This document shows positions 24,538 through 33,399 of a DNA stretch of 45,268 nt, in pieces. A program made the translations under genes and the position numbers. The notes below the pieces were generated by a model. The model ran no database searches, was not told the DNA's origin, and saw only the letters and a list, made by a program, of their open reading frames with translations. The first letter of the stretch is position 1. Each line of letters begins with the position of its first letter. This DNA is from Odoribacter sp. (lineage in GTDB: Bacteria > Bacteroidota > Bacteroidia > Bacteroidales > Prolixibacteraceae), in the NCBI GenBank assembly GCA_013824715.1, contig PNOH01000035.1, forward strand, positions 1-45,268, in the 5' to 3' direction.

Positions 24538-25593
24538 ATGAATAAAGAAGAATTAAAAGATATAATCCAAAGATATTCCCAGGGAAAACTTTCCCTCAAA
24601 GAACAGATTGAGCTTTCAGAACAATTGGCTGATCCGCAAAACCGGGAAGCAGAGCAACTCATAAACAATGACTGGAAATCGCAGCTCCAATCTGATATTA
24701 ATCCGGATCACGATTTGAAACCAATCCTTGACCAGATTCAACATCGCATCCGGATGAATGAAGCCAATCAAATAATCCGTTTGAATTGGGGACAAATCTT
24801 TCAGCGCATTGCTGCTATTTTGATTTTCCCCTTGCTACTTTCATTTCTGGCCTATTATTATTTTCAGAATGAACCGTCCATAGCCACTTCAATTTCGTAT
24901 GCTGAAATCCAATGTCCATTAGGCGTTCGAACCAAATTTCAACTTCCCGATGGTTCAACCGGATTCCTCAACAGCGGATCACGCCTGAAATATGCAGTTC
25001 AATTTACCACTGAACGAAAAGTAGAACTTTCGGGGGAAGCCTATTTCGATGTGGTTCACAACAAAGAAATGCCATTTCATGTAAATACCCGGAATCTGGA
25101 TATTAAGGTTTTGGGAACTACCTTTAATGTGATTGCCAACGAAGATGAACCAACCGAAGAAATCGTTTTGCAGACTGGGAAAGTAGATGTTTCCTCAAAA
25201 AGCGGAAAGCAACTATCGGTTTTGGCACCAAATGAACAACTGACTTTAAACATCGAAAAAAGTTCATTTACTAAAGATAAAGTGGAAGCTTCTCAATATA
25301 CCACCTGGAAAGAAGGCAAATTGGTATTCCGCAATGAAAATATGCAACAGGTCGCACGTAGGCTAAGCCGCTGGTACAATGCCGATGTAGTGGTTGACGA
25401 CCGGATGCTCGACGATTACACTTTTCATGCCACGTTCATTGACGAACCTTTGGACGAAGTGCTTAAATTGCTTACAATCACCACACCACTAAGTTTTAAG
25501 GAGGAAAAAAGAGCAAGCGACAAGGAAGGAGTTTTTCAGAAACGCAAGATAGTGCTTCGTACTAATCTTTCAAAAATCAATCATTTCAGATAG
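24538..25593 (+). CDS. FecR-family anti-sigma factor
   Basis: This 351-residue inner-membrane regulator has a cytoplasmic N-terminal sigma-binding part (about residues 1-80) and one membrane helix (about 88-108, IAAILIFPLLLSFLAYYYF). The periplasmic FecR domain follows (about 125-220, TKFQLPDGSTGFLNSGSRLKY...GEAYFDVVHNKEMPFHV...VLGTTFNVIANED). The C-terminal secretin/TonB-like DUF4974 domain has FRNENMQQVARRLSRWYNADVVVDD and EPLDEVLKLLTITTPLSF (about 260-325). This is the standard Bacteroidota layout. It receives the signal from the STN domain of the SusC protein downstream. Confidence 0.95.
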   Translation: MNKEELKDIIQRYSQGKLSLKEQIELSEQLADPQNREAEQLINNDWKSQLQSDINPDHDLKPILDQIQHRIRMNEANQIIRLNWGQIFQRIAAILIFPLLLSFLAYYYFQNEPSIATSISYAEIQCPLGVRTKFQLPDGSTGFLNSGSRLKYAVQFTTERKVELSGEAYFDVVHNKEMPFHVNTRNLDIKVLGTTFNVIANEDEPTEEIVLQTGKVDVSSKSGKQLSVLAPNEQLTLNIEKSSFTKDKVEASQYTTWKEGKLVFRNENMQQVARRLSRWYNADVVVDDRMLDDYTFHATFIDEPLDEVLKLLTITTPLSFKEEKRASDKEGVFQKRKIVLRTNLSKINHFR

Positions 25594-25605
25594 ATAATAA
25601 AAAAA

Positions 25606-25634
25606 ACAGGAAAGTGTTCGTACCACTCTCCTGT
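25606..25634. repeat. Hairpin between FecR and SusC genes
   Basis: ACAGGAAAGTG (25606-25616) pairs with CACTCTCCTGT (25624-25634) with one mismatch around a 7-nt loop, just 13 nt after the FecR stop. No T run follows on the plus strand. I recall similar hairpins at this position in other Bacteroidota loci. It may partly terminate, or protect the susC 5' end. Confidence 0.5.
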
Positions 25635-25691
25635 CAAAATCAAGTAGTATAACGCTCTATTAATTGTTTAACCACTTAATGATTCAAATTT

Positions 25692-28600
25692 ATGAAAAAA
25701 AAACGAATCAGGGTACCGGTGCCTAATCGTGTGCTCTTTAAACTCTGGAAAATTATGCGCCTAAGTGTATTTTTTTTACTCCTGTTTGTTGCACAAACCT
25801 TTGCAACAGCGACTTACTCCCAACAGACGCGACTGACACTAAAAATGCAGGATGCGAAATTGATTGATGTTCTGAGCAAAATTGAAGACGAAAGTGAATT
25901 TTTCTTTCTGTTCAATCAAAAACTTGTTGACGTCGAACGTCAGGTGACTGTGAATGCTAAAAACGAAAGTATCGACAAAATTCTAGCGGGTATTTTCGAG
26001 AATACTAATGTCACCACTTTGGTAAAAGACCGCCAGATTATTTTAACCACAGCCAATCTGGAAGCTCTTGTTTCTGCGCAGCAAAAATCTGTCTCGGGGA
26101 AAGTTACTGATTCTTCCGGTGGTGGATTACCTGGTGTTTCGGTGGTGATAAAAGGAACTACAACGGGCATCACTACCGATGCCAACGGGAACTATTTACT
26201 CTCCAATGTTCCTGAAAACGCCACTTTGGTTTTTTCTTTTGTTGGGATGAAAACGCAGGAGGTTGCCGTTGGTAGTAAATCCACAATTAATGTTGTTTTA
26301 ATTGAAGATGCCATTGACATTGAAGAAGTTGTTGCCGTTGGTTACGGCGTACAGAAAAAGACAACTATTACAGGTTCAATCAGTACCGTAAAAGGCGAAG
26401 AACTAGCTGCAATTCCAGCAGCAAATATATCTCAATCAATAGCTGGAAAACTTGCCGGGGTAAGTATGCGCCCAAACGGTGGTCAACCAGGTTATGACAG
26501 TCCGGATATTCATATCAGAGGTATTGTTACAACTGGGAATAATGCACCTCTGGTTGTTGTTGACGGGATTAAGCGAAACAACATTAACCAATTGGATCCA
26601 AATCTAATTGAATCAATCACCATTCTGAAAGATGCTGCTGCTGTTGCTCCTTATGGCATTGGCGGTGCAAACGGTGTAATTCTGATTGCGACTAAAAAAG
26701 GTAAAAGCGGGAAACCGGTTGTTCGTTTTAGTTCATCTTATGGATTACAAAATCCTACCTATCTTCCAAATATGTTGAATGCAACTGATTATATGGCACT
26801 TCAGAATGAAGGTTACTTTAATCAAACTCCTAATGGAACAACACCTCCAAACGATCCAAAATTAATTGCCGATTACAACAAACTAAACAAGGATGATCCA
26901 TACAAATATCCTAATTCAAATTTTGTTGATCAGTTTAACACGAATACTCCAGTTCAAAACTACAGTTTTGAGTTAAGTGGAGGTACTGATAAAGTAAATT
27001 ACCATGCAGGATTAGGCTATTATGATCAAAAGGGAATATTCGACCCAACCAACTATAAAAGGTACACTTACGATATTAGTTTGGATATGCAGGCTACTAA
27101 TACTACCAAAGTTGGGATGTCTTTAATTGGTTCGATCGAAAAAACCAATGAATTAGATCCGGGAGAAAACATCCAGGGCGGTCACCTTTTCAGGGCTTTT
27201 TATAAGTTTATTCCAACACAAGCTTTAATATATCCGGGAGGCGACAAATGGGGGGAATCTTCTGCAAGCTCACCAATGGCTGCCCTTAATTCAGCTGGTT
27301 ACAGTAAACTTGAAAAAAATACCCTACTGGCAACTTTAAGTGTTGAACAACAATTGCCTTTTATCAAAGGGCTGAGTGCAAAAGGGGTCTTTAGTTACGA
27401 CCCGACGCAACAAAACCAAAAACAGTGGCATGTTCCTTTTATTTACCACAAAATTGACTTATCCAAACAGCCATACACCTTTACTGAAGCAACAACACTT
27501 CAGGAAGGTAATTCAGTACCATACAAATACCTGTCACTTCAAAATAACAGGTGGTTTAATTACACCTATCAGGCCTACATTAATTACAACCGAAAATTTG
27601 GCGACCATAATATAACCGGATTATTGGTTGCTGAAGGCCGGAAGTCAACCAGTGATTGGTTCAGTGCAAGAAGAAATAATTTCGCCATCAGCATAGACGA
27701 AATGAATTTAGGTAGCTCCAATAAACTGGATTATGACAATGGTGGGGCATCAGGTACCGGAAGTGAAATTGGTTACGTATATCGTTTGGGTTACAGCTAT
27801 AAAGACAAATACATGTTTGAGGCTTCCGGTCGTTATGACGGACATTATTACTTTGCCCCCGGAAAACGCTGGGGCTATTTCCCTGCATTCTCTACAGCAT
27901 GGAGGATCTCCGAGGAAAACTTTATGAAAAGGTTTACAAATATCAATAGCCTTAAATTAAGAGGTTCATGGGGTAAATCGGGTATGTTGGCAGGTTCTGC
28001 TTTCCAATATCTGGCAGGTTATAATTTACGTGGAAATGCTTATGCATTTGGCAACAGCGCCCTTGTTCAGGGATCAAGGGTTTTACAGGAGGCTAACCCC
28101 GAAATTACCTGGGAAATATCGACTAAGATGAACATCGGTTTTGATTTGACCATGTGGTCAGGATTACTGGATGTTTCTTTTGATTATTTCCATGAAGACC
28201 GTACAGGTATGTTGTTAGCTCCGCAAGTAACTTTACCCGTTGAATACGGACTTGCACTCTCTCAGGAAAATAAGGGTAGAATGAATAACAACGGTATTGA
28301 AATAAACATCGGAACACGCAAAAAACTGAGTAACGGAATGGAACTGGCTATTACAGGAAACCTGAGCTATGCCATGAACAACATGCTTGAAGTTTTTGAA
28401 ACTGCTGCACAAAAAAGTAATCCAAACCGTACTTTAACAGGCCAACCATTTGGTAGTCCTTATGGATACAAAGCGCTCGGTTTGTTTACAACTGCTGAAG
28501 ATAAAAACAGCGATGGCATTATTGACGCTGCAAACGATGGCTATGCTGTTACTCAATTCGGAGTTCTGCACCCGGGAGATATCAAATACGCCGACTTAAG

Positions 28601-29150
28601 CGGTCCTGATGGAAAACCGGATGGGAAAATAGATTCAAACGACGAAACTCGTATTGGTTATCCGGTATATCCGGCTATGACTTTTGGCTTAACTCCTGAA
28701 TTGAACTGGAAAAATGTTGATGTTACGTTGTTCTTCCAGGGTTCAGCCATGTCAAGTATTAACACCTATCAGTTTATGACTGTTCCATTCGAAAACAACG
28801 CTAGTAATACTGCCTACGAGTATCTCAACAATCGTTGGACAAAAGATAACCAAGGTGCCAAATATCCAAGGGCGACACCTTCGCCATATGCCAATAACAA
28901 CAAAGCATCAGATTTCTGGATGGTTAATACCAGTTTCTTAAGGCTTAAAACAGCAACAATCGGCTATACTGTGCCAAAAGAAATTACTGAAAGACTGCAT
29001 ATTGCAGGTGTAAGAATTTATGCAACCGGACAAAATGTGCTGACTTTCAGTAAGATTAAACATGTCGATCCGGAAATGGGATACACCAATCGTGAAAATG
29101 CTTATCCTGTGATGAAAACTACAACTTTTGGCCTTGATGTTACCTTTTAA
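25692..29150 (+). CDS. SusC/RagA-family TonB-dependent outer-membrane transporter with STN signalling domain
   Basis: This 1152-residue protein starts with a basic stretch (MKKKRIRVPVPNRVLFKLW) and a signal peptide ending near residue 40. It then has an STN domain (about residues 48-118, LTLKMQDAKLIDVLSKIEDESEFFF) that signals to FecR, and a carboxypeptidase-regulatory-like domain (about 135-205, VSGKVTDSSGGGLPGVSVVIKGTTTG). The plug comes next (EEVVAVGYGVQKKTTITGSIS, then GIGGANGVILIATKKGK). The remainder is the 22-strand barrel, ending MKTTTFGLDVTF. It forms a lidded complex with the SusD lipoprotein encoded 17 nt later, and imports a glycan or oligosaccharide using TonB energy. The substrate cannot be read from the sequence. 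Confidence 0.97.
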   Translation: MKKKRIRVPVPNRVLFKLWKIMRLSVFFLLLFVAQTFATATYSQQTRLTLKMQDAKLIDVLSKIEDESEFFFLFNQKLVDVERQVTVNAKNESIDKILAGIFENTNVTTLVKDRQIILTTANLEALVSAQQKSVSGKVTDSSGGGLPGVSVVIKGTTTGITTDANGNYLLSNVPENATLVFSFVGMKTQEVAVGSKSTINVVLIEDAIDIEEVVAVGYGVQKKTTITGSISTVKGEELAAIPAANISQSIAGKLAGVSMRPNGGQPGYDSPDIHIRGIVTTGNNAPLVVVDGIKRNNINQLDPNLIESITILKDAAAVAPYGIGGANGVILIATKKGKSGKPVVRFSSSYGLQNPTYLPNMLNATDYMALQNEGYFNQTPNGTTPPNDPKLIADYNKLNKDDPYKYPNSNFVDQFNTNTPVQNYSFELSGGTDKVNYHAGLGYYDQKGIFDPTNYKRYTYDISLDMQATNTTKVGMSLIGSIEKTNELDPGENIQGGHLFRAFYKFIPTQALIYPGGDKWGESSASSPMAALNSAGYSKLEKNTLLATLSVEQQLPFIKGLSAKGVFSYDPTQQNQKQWHVPFIYHKIDLSKQPYTFTEATTLQEGNSVPYKYLSLQNNRWFNYTYQAYINYNRKFGDHNITGLLVAEGRKSTSDWFSARRNNFAISIDEMNLGSSNKLDYDNGGASGTGSEIGYVYRLGYSYKDKYMFEASGRYDGHYYFAPGKRWGYFPAFSTAWRISEENFMKRFTNINSLKLRGSWGKSGMLAGSAFQYLAGYNLRGNAYAFGNSALVQGSRVLQEANPEITWEISTKMNIGFDLTMWSGLLDVSFDYFHEDRTGMLLAPQVTLPVEYGLALSQENKGRMNNNGIEINIGTRKKLSNGMELAITGNLSYAMNNMLEVFETAAQKSNPNRTLTGQPFGSPYGYKALGLFTTAEDKNSDGIIDAANDGYAVTQFGVLHPGDIKYADLSGPDGKPDGKIDSNDETRIGYPVYPAMTFGLTPELNWKNVDVTLFFQGSAMSSINTYQFMTVPFENNASNTAYEYLNNRWTKDNQGAKYPRATPSPYANNNKASDFWMVNTSFLRLKTATIGYTVPKEITERLHIAGVRIYATGQNVLTFSKIKHVDPEMGYTNRENAYPVMKTTTFGLDVTF

Positions 29151-29167
29151 CTTTAATACAAAGAATC

Positions 29168-30982
29168 ATGAAACATTCGATATATAAAATTAAATTCATA
29201 GGAGTTTGTGCTTTTCTTTTGTTTGGCACCTTTTCCTGCAACCAGGAAGACTTCCTCGAAAATGTAAGTAAGTCAAACCTGACTGATTTAACGCAATGGG
29301 CTTCCGGTACTAATGCAGATATTTTTCTGAACGATTGTTACAGCGAAATCCCTAATGTTTGGAATTTAGCTGAAAATCTGGATTATTATACTGACGATTA
29401 CAACATTAGCCACTACTATACTGCTTCGAACTGGAGACTTGGTGTATGTCAGGTACCAGCATCGAGTACCGATAATGTGTGGTTTGGTACACATGGGCCA
29501 ACCGAAGGTTATACCTGGGCATTATTCTCGACAAAAGTAAGGAAATGTAACACCTTTATCCAAAAACTGACTGAGAATAAAGCCAATTTTACTGAAGATT
29601 ATTTCAATAAACGTATTGATGAAGCACGTTTTCTGAGAGCTTTTTTCTACAGTTCATATTTTGTACATGTTGGGGGTTTACCAATCCTTACAGTCCCTTT
29701 GGATCGCAACACGATGACTGCTGACCAGTTAAATACCAAGCGTGCCACCTTCGAGGAAACCTTCAATTTTATTACCGGCGAACTTAATTCGATTGCTAAT
29801 AACGGTTATCTTGCAATTAAATACAACAGTGGTAATGCTGATGCCGGACGTGCTACTTTAGGTGCTGCTTTGGCTTTAAAAGGCTGGATGGAATTGTTTG
29901 CTGCCAGTCCGTTATTCAATAGTGGAACGGCCTATCTTTCAGATCCGGGTAACTTTGTTCATTTTGCAAGTGCTAATCCAGCTCGTTGGGCCGCCGCCGC
30001 CGCAACAAACAAAAAGTTTATTGACACCTGGGGTGAATCATCATATAAACTTTTTGCTGATCTGCCAAACCTTTGGAGAGCATCTAATGAGTATAACTCT
30101 GAGGTTATCTTTGATAGGCAGATTGTTGCCAATATTTCAGGAATGGGTGCTAACTATGAAAGAAGAGGAGGCCCAACCTATGTGCTTGGTGAATATCAAA
30201 CCTGGGGCAATTACAACCCAACACAAGAGTTGGTCAACGAGTTTTTAATGGCAAATGGTAAAGCGATTACTGATCCTACTTCGGGCTACGACCCTCAGAA
30301 ACCTTATGTGGGCCGCGAAAAGAGGTTCTACGACTTCATTGTCTATGACGGAGCCCCTTATAAACAGGATTGGATGCCCAGAGCCGATGTTATCTATACA
30401 CGTATTGATAAAACATATCCAAACCCGGATAAAACCAACCAGATTGATTTGGCAGGTAAAACCGATGTAGGCGATTCTGGTTACTACCAGAAGAAAAAGC
30501 TTAATCCGGATGCTGCTCCAGCGGAAAATGCAAGTGGTCAGAATTTTATTTTTCTACGTTATGCCGAAGTTTTATTAAACTATGCCGAAGCTCAAAACGA
30601 AGCAGTTGGTCCTGATGCATCGGTTTATGCTGCAGTGAACAAAGTTCTTAATCGTTCGGCCTTACCTGATTTAGCCACCGGATTGACCAAAGATGAAATG
30701 CGTAAGGTTATCTATCAGGAACGTCGTGTTGAGCTTTGTTTTGAAAGCAAACGCTATTTGGATAACAAACGTCTGGCAAAAGCAGCTGAACGTATGGGGA
30801 AAGCCCGGCACAACATGGTAATCCGAAACTCAAAACCAGCTGATAACTCAGGAATATGGGTTTACAGCATTGAACCTGAAGTAAAATATACCGTAAAGTT
30901 TGATCCGAAACAGTATATGAGTCCCATTCCTCAGAATGTGATCGACCAGAATCCAAACATCAAACAAAATCCTGGTTATTAA
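29168..30982 (+). CDS. SusD/RagB-family outer-membrane lipoprotein
   Basis: This 604-residue surface lipoprotein is the substrate-binding lid of the SusC transporter. The signal peptide ends in the lipobox GTFSC, with Cys24 as the lipidated residue, and CNQEDFLE is typical of mature SusD starts. Tetratricopeptide-like helices include DEARFLRAFFYSSYFVHVGGLPIL and RATLGAALALKGWMELFAASPL. The C-terminal half has the usual FIFLRYAEVLLNYAEAQNEA and YQERRVELCFESKRYLDNKR, and the protein ends in PIPQNVIDQNPNIKQNPGY. All are hallmarks of the family. It ends at a strong terminator, so the susCD transcript probably stops there. Confidence 0.97.
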   Translation: MKHSIYKIKFIGVCAFLLFGTFSCNQEDFLENVSKSNLTDLTQWASGTNADIFLNDCYSEIPNVWNLAENLDYYTDDYNISHYYTASNWRLGVCQVPASSTDNVWFGTHGPTEGYTWALFSTKVRKCNTFIQKLTENKANFTEDYFNKRIDEARFLRAFFYSSYFVHVGGLPILTVPLDRNTMTADQLNTKRATFEETFNFITGELNSIANNGYLAIKYNSGNADAGRATLGAALALKGWMELFAASPLFNSGTAYLSDPGNFVHFASANPARWAAAAATNKKFIDTWGESSYKLFADLPNLWRASNEYNSEVIFDRQIVANISGMGANYERRGGPTYVLGEYQTWGNYNPTQELVNEFLMANGKAITDPTSGYDPQKPYVGREKRFYDFIVYDGAPYKQDWMPRADVIYTRIDKTYPNPDKTNQIDLAGKTDVGDSGYYQKKKLNPDAAPAENASGQNFIFLRYAEVLLNYAEAQNEAVGPDASVYAAVNKVLNRSALPDLATGLTKDEMRKVIYQERRVELCFESKRYLDNKRLAKAAERMGKARHNMVIRNSKPADNSGIWVYSIEPEVKYTVKFDPKQYMSPIPQNVIDQNPNIKQNPGY

Positions 30983-30997
30983 TAAATTATTTTCTTA

Positions 30998-31042
30998 ATC
31001 ATTCCGAATTGCTGATGAATTTAAATAGCAATTCGGAGTGAT
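30998..31042 (+). terminator. Strong hairpin terminator after SusD
   Basis: Arms of 16 nt at 30998-31013 (ATCATTCCGAATTGCT) and 31027-31042 (AGCAATTCGGAGTGAT) pair with a single U-G wobble. TTTT and, a few bases later, a six-T run follow. Confidence 0.75.
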
Positions 31043-31124
31043 TTTAATACGTTTTTTCCTCTATTCTTGCAATTTCAAAATTATTTTCATCAAGGCATAA
31101 TAAAATCAATTAAACTTAATTATC

Positions 31125-32411
31125 ATGCAAAATAATTCCAGACGAAGATTTTTACAAAATACCCTCATCGGGTCGGCAGGTATCGCTATTCTTCCAGCTT
31201 TCCAAAGTTTCAAAGTAAGTGCAAATGATACTATTAGGGTTGGCTTTATCGGATGTGGGCAGCAGGCAATGAACTTATTAAATGGGTTCCGTCATATTAA
31301 AGGAGTTCAGGTTGTCGCCGGAGCCGATGTTTACGGTATTAAACGGCAACGTTTTGAAAAACAGGTGAAAGAGTATTATCCCTCAGGTGAGGTTAAGACC
31401 TACAAAGATTACAGGGAAATTATTGATCGTACTGATATTGATGCAGTTGTGATTGCAACTCCTGATCATTGGCATGCTTTAATTGCGATTGATGCCTGTA
31501 ATGCAGGTAAGGATATATATCAGGAAAAACCTATAACATTTACAATAAAAGAAAGCATAAAAGTAGCTGAAGCTGTGCGAAGAAATAACGTAATTTTTGC
31601 CACAGGCAGTCAGCAACGTTCCGATAGTAATTATCAACATGCTGTTGGTATGGTACATAAGGAAGCTTTTGGAAAACTCACAAAGGTTCAGGCTTATGTT
31701 GGTCCTGGTCCAGATCCTTATAACTTGCCTGAAGAACCTATCCCTGCAGATTTAGACTGGCAACGTTGGTTAGGTCCACTTCCTCAATTACATTTCAATT
31801 CCGCACTTGCCCTTCCAATTTCAATAGATCCGCCTCAAAAAGAAAAAGGTTGGGGTCGTTGGAGATATTATAAAGAAACAGGGGGAGGATTCACCTGTGA
31901 TTGGGGAGCTCATAACTTTGATATTGGTCAGTGGGCACTGAAGAAAGATCACAGTGGTCCTGTAAAAGTTATTCCACCAGGATATCAAGGAACCAAGCAC
32001 TTAACTTATGTCTATGATAACGGGCTGGAAATGGTTAATGAACCTTATGATGAAAAGAAAACCTTAGGGCTTAAATTTTGGGGTGAAGATGGATGGATTG
32101 AAGTTTCAAGAGGTAGCATTGCTGCATCCGATGAATCACTCCTTCCTCCAAAGAATAGAGTTCAAGATGAGGGACTTTATGAAAGAAGCTCTGTTCACGT
32201 AGAGGATTTTATTCATTCAGTAAGGGCACGAAGAGATCCTGTTGCACCTGTAGAAATTGGTCAGAGAACAGTTGCCTGTTGCATTTTAGGGAATGTTGCT
32301 TATGAATTAAACAGGCCTGTACGCTGGTCTCCAGAGTCACAGTACTTTGTCAATGATCCGGAGGCTGAAAAATTCTATCACCGGGAATATCATAACGGAT
32401 ATAAATTGTAA
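31125..32411 (+). CDS. Tat-exported Gfo/Idh/MocA-family oxidoreductase
   Basis: This 428-residue protein has a twin-arginine signal NSRRRFLQNTLIGSAGIAIL (residues 4-23). The Rossmann motif IRVGFIGCGQQAMNLLNGF (about 37-55) and ATPDHWHALIAIDACNAGKDIYQEKPITF follow, with the catalytic EKP near residue 140. The C-terminal half contains GGGFTCDWGAHNFDIGQWAL, the usual sugar-binding strand with the His. It is the third such exported protein in the window. It stands 6 nt before a ThuA-like gene and just downstream of susCD. Families of this pairing take part in oxidation of sugars to 3-keto forms in the periplasm, so that role is likely but the substrate is unknown. Confidence 0.92.
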   Translation: MQNNSRRRFLQNTLIGSAGIAILPAFQSFKVSANDTIRVGFIGCGQQAMNLLNGFRHIKGVQVVAGADVYGIKRQRFEKQVKEYYPSGEVKTYKDYREIIDRTDIDAVVIATPDHWHALIAIDACNAGKDIYQEKPITFTIKESIKVAEAVRRNNVIFATGSQQRSDSNYQHAVGMVHKEAFGKLTKVQAYVGPGPDPYNLPEEPIPADLDWQRWLGPLPQLHFNSALALPISIDPPQKEKGWGRWRYYKETGGGFTCDWGAHNFDIGQWALKKDHSGPVKVIPPGYQGTKHLTYVYDNGLEMVNEPYDEKKTLGLKFWGEDGWIEVSRGSIAASDESLLPPKNRVQDEGLYERSSVHVEDFIHSVRARRDPVAPVEIGQRTVACCILGNVAYELNRPVRWSPESQYFVNDPEAEKFYHREYHNGYKL

Positions 32412-32417
32412 TATCTG

Positions 32418-33233
32418 ATGGATATGAAATATTTATCACGACGACATTTTATACGGACTACTGTGGCAGCTGGAGCTGCCGCAATCGTTCTGACTGACAA
32501 TCTTTTGGCAGGCACTAATGAGAAGGTTACTCCTTCGTTGCAAGGCAAAAAAATACTGTATGTATTTGGAGGTTGGGATGGACATGAGCCGAAACAATCG
32601 GTTGACCTATTTGTCCCTTGGTTGCGATCGGAGGGTGCTGAAGTAACCGTTTCTGATACCCTGGATTCATATCTTGACGAAAAATTGATGAATTCGCTTG
32701 ATTTAATTATCCAGATTTGGACTATGGGTAAAATAACCAAGGAACAGGAAAAAATGTTGCTTACCGCCGTAAAGAACGGTACAGGCCTTGCCGGTTGGCA
32801 CGGTGGAATTGGCGATTCGTTCAGGGATAATGTAGAATACCAGTTTATGGTTGGAGGCCAGTGGGTGGCTCATCCCGGTGGAGTTATTGATTACAAGGTA
32901 AATATTACTGATCACAAGGATCCTGTAACTAAAGGGATCAATGATTTCAACATGCATTCAGAGCAATATTACATGCAGATCGATCCAAATGTCAAAGTAC
33001 TTGCAACAACCAGGTTTTCTGGTGAGCATGCCACCTGGATTGGTAGTTGTGTAATTCCGGTAGCCTGGAAAAAATATTATGGAAAAGGTAGGGTTTTCTA
33101 TTCCTCACTCGGCCATGTGATGACTGATTTTAAAGTTCCAGAAGCTTTGGAAATCCAGAAACGAGGGATTCGCTGGGCTGCCGAAAGTAAATATCAGGAA
33201 AAGGAAATTTGGATTGAACCTGCTTATAGATAA
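32418..33233 (+). CDS. Tat-exported ThuA-like protein
   Basis: This 271-residue protein has a twin-arginine-type signal LSRRHFIRTTVAAGAAAIVL (residues 6-25) and a ThuA domain of glutamine-amidotransferase-like fold. It starts KKILYVFGGWDGHEPKQSVDLFVPWLRSEG and continues GLAGWHGGIGDSF, HPGGVIDYKVNITDHKDPVTKGI and GKGRVFYSSLGH, all typical of the family. ThuA was named from trehalose utilisation, and relatives process 3-keto sugars together with Gfo/Idh enzymes. It is 6 nt downstream of such a gene. An ATG at 32424 is an equally possible start. The gene ends at a hairpin terminator. Confidence 0.9.
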   Translation: MDMKYLSRRHFIRTTVAAGAAAIVLTDNLLAGTNEKVTPSLQGKKILYVFGGWDGHEPKQSVDLFVPWLRSEGAEVTVSDTLDSYLDEKLMNSLDLIIQIWTMGKITKEQEKMLLTAVKNGTGLAGWHGGIGDSFRDNVEYQFMVGGQWVAHPGGVIDYKVNITDHKDPVTKGINDFNMHSEQYYMQIDPNVKVLATTRFSGEHATWIGSCVIPVAWKKYYGKGRVFYSSLGHVMTDFKVPEALEIQKRGIRWAAESKYQEKEIWIEPAYR

Positions 33234-33265
33234 TAGTTTGTTCGAATTAGATAATTTGTTATGTG

Positions 33266-33297
33266 AAGAGGCTGTCTCAAAAGAGTTCAGCCTCTTT
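33266..33297 (+). terminator. Hairpin terminator after the ThuA gene
   Basis: AAGAGGCTG (33266-33274) and CAGCCTCTT (33288-33296) form a 9-bp perfect stem around 13 nt. The T run after it is short. The left arm GAGGCTGTCTCAAAA also resembles some insertion-sequence ends, but there is no second end or transposase nearby. Confidence 0.6.
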
Positions 33298-33375
33298 GCT
33301 TCTATTACCCAATTCTGACTGATTCAACTTTCAAAAAAAAGAATTTACCTCATTTTCACAGGAACACTTTTTCCC

Positions 33376-33383
33376 TACTTTTA
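33376..33383 (+). promoter_or_regulatory. -7-like element for the C69 dipeptidase gene
   Basis: TACTTTTA is a one-base variant of TAnnTTTG, 17 nt before the ATG. The same TTTTCCCTACTTTTACAAAA block precedes the ghost copy at 23311, so promoter and gene start were duplicated together. Confidence 0.4.
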
Positions 33384-33399
33384 CAAAAATTGATTTCTC

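Noticed and set aside
33266-33297. Insertion-sequence end at GAGGCTGTCTCAAAA
   Set aside because: There is no transposase or second end nearby, and the perfect stem fits a terminator.
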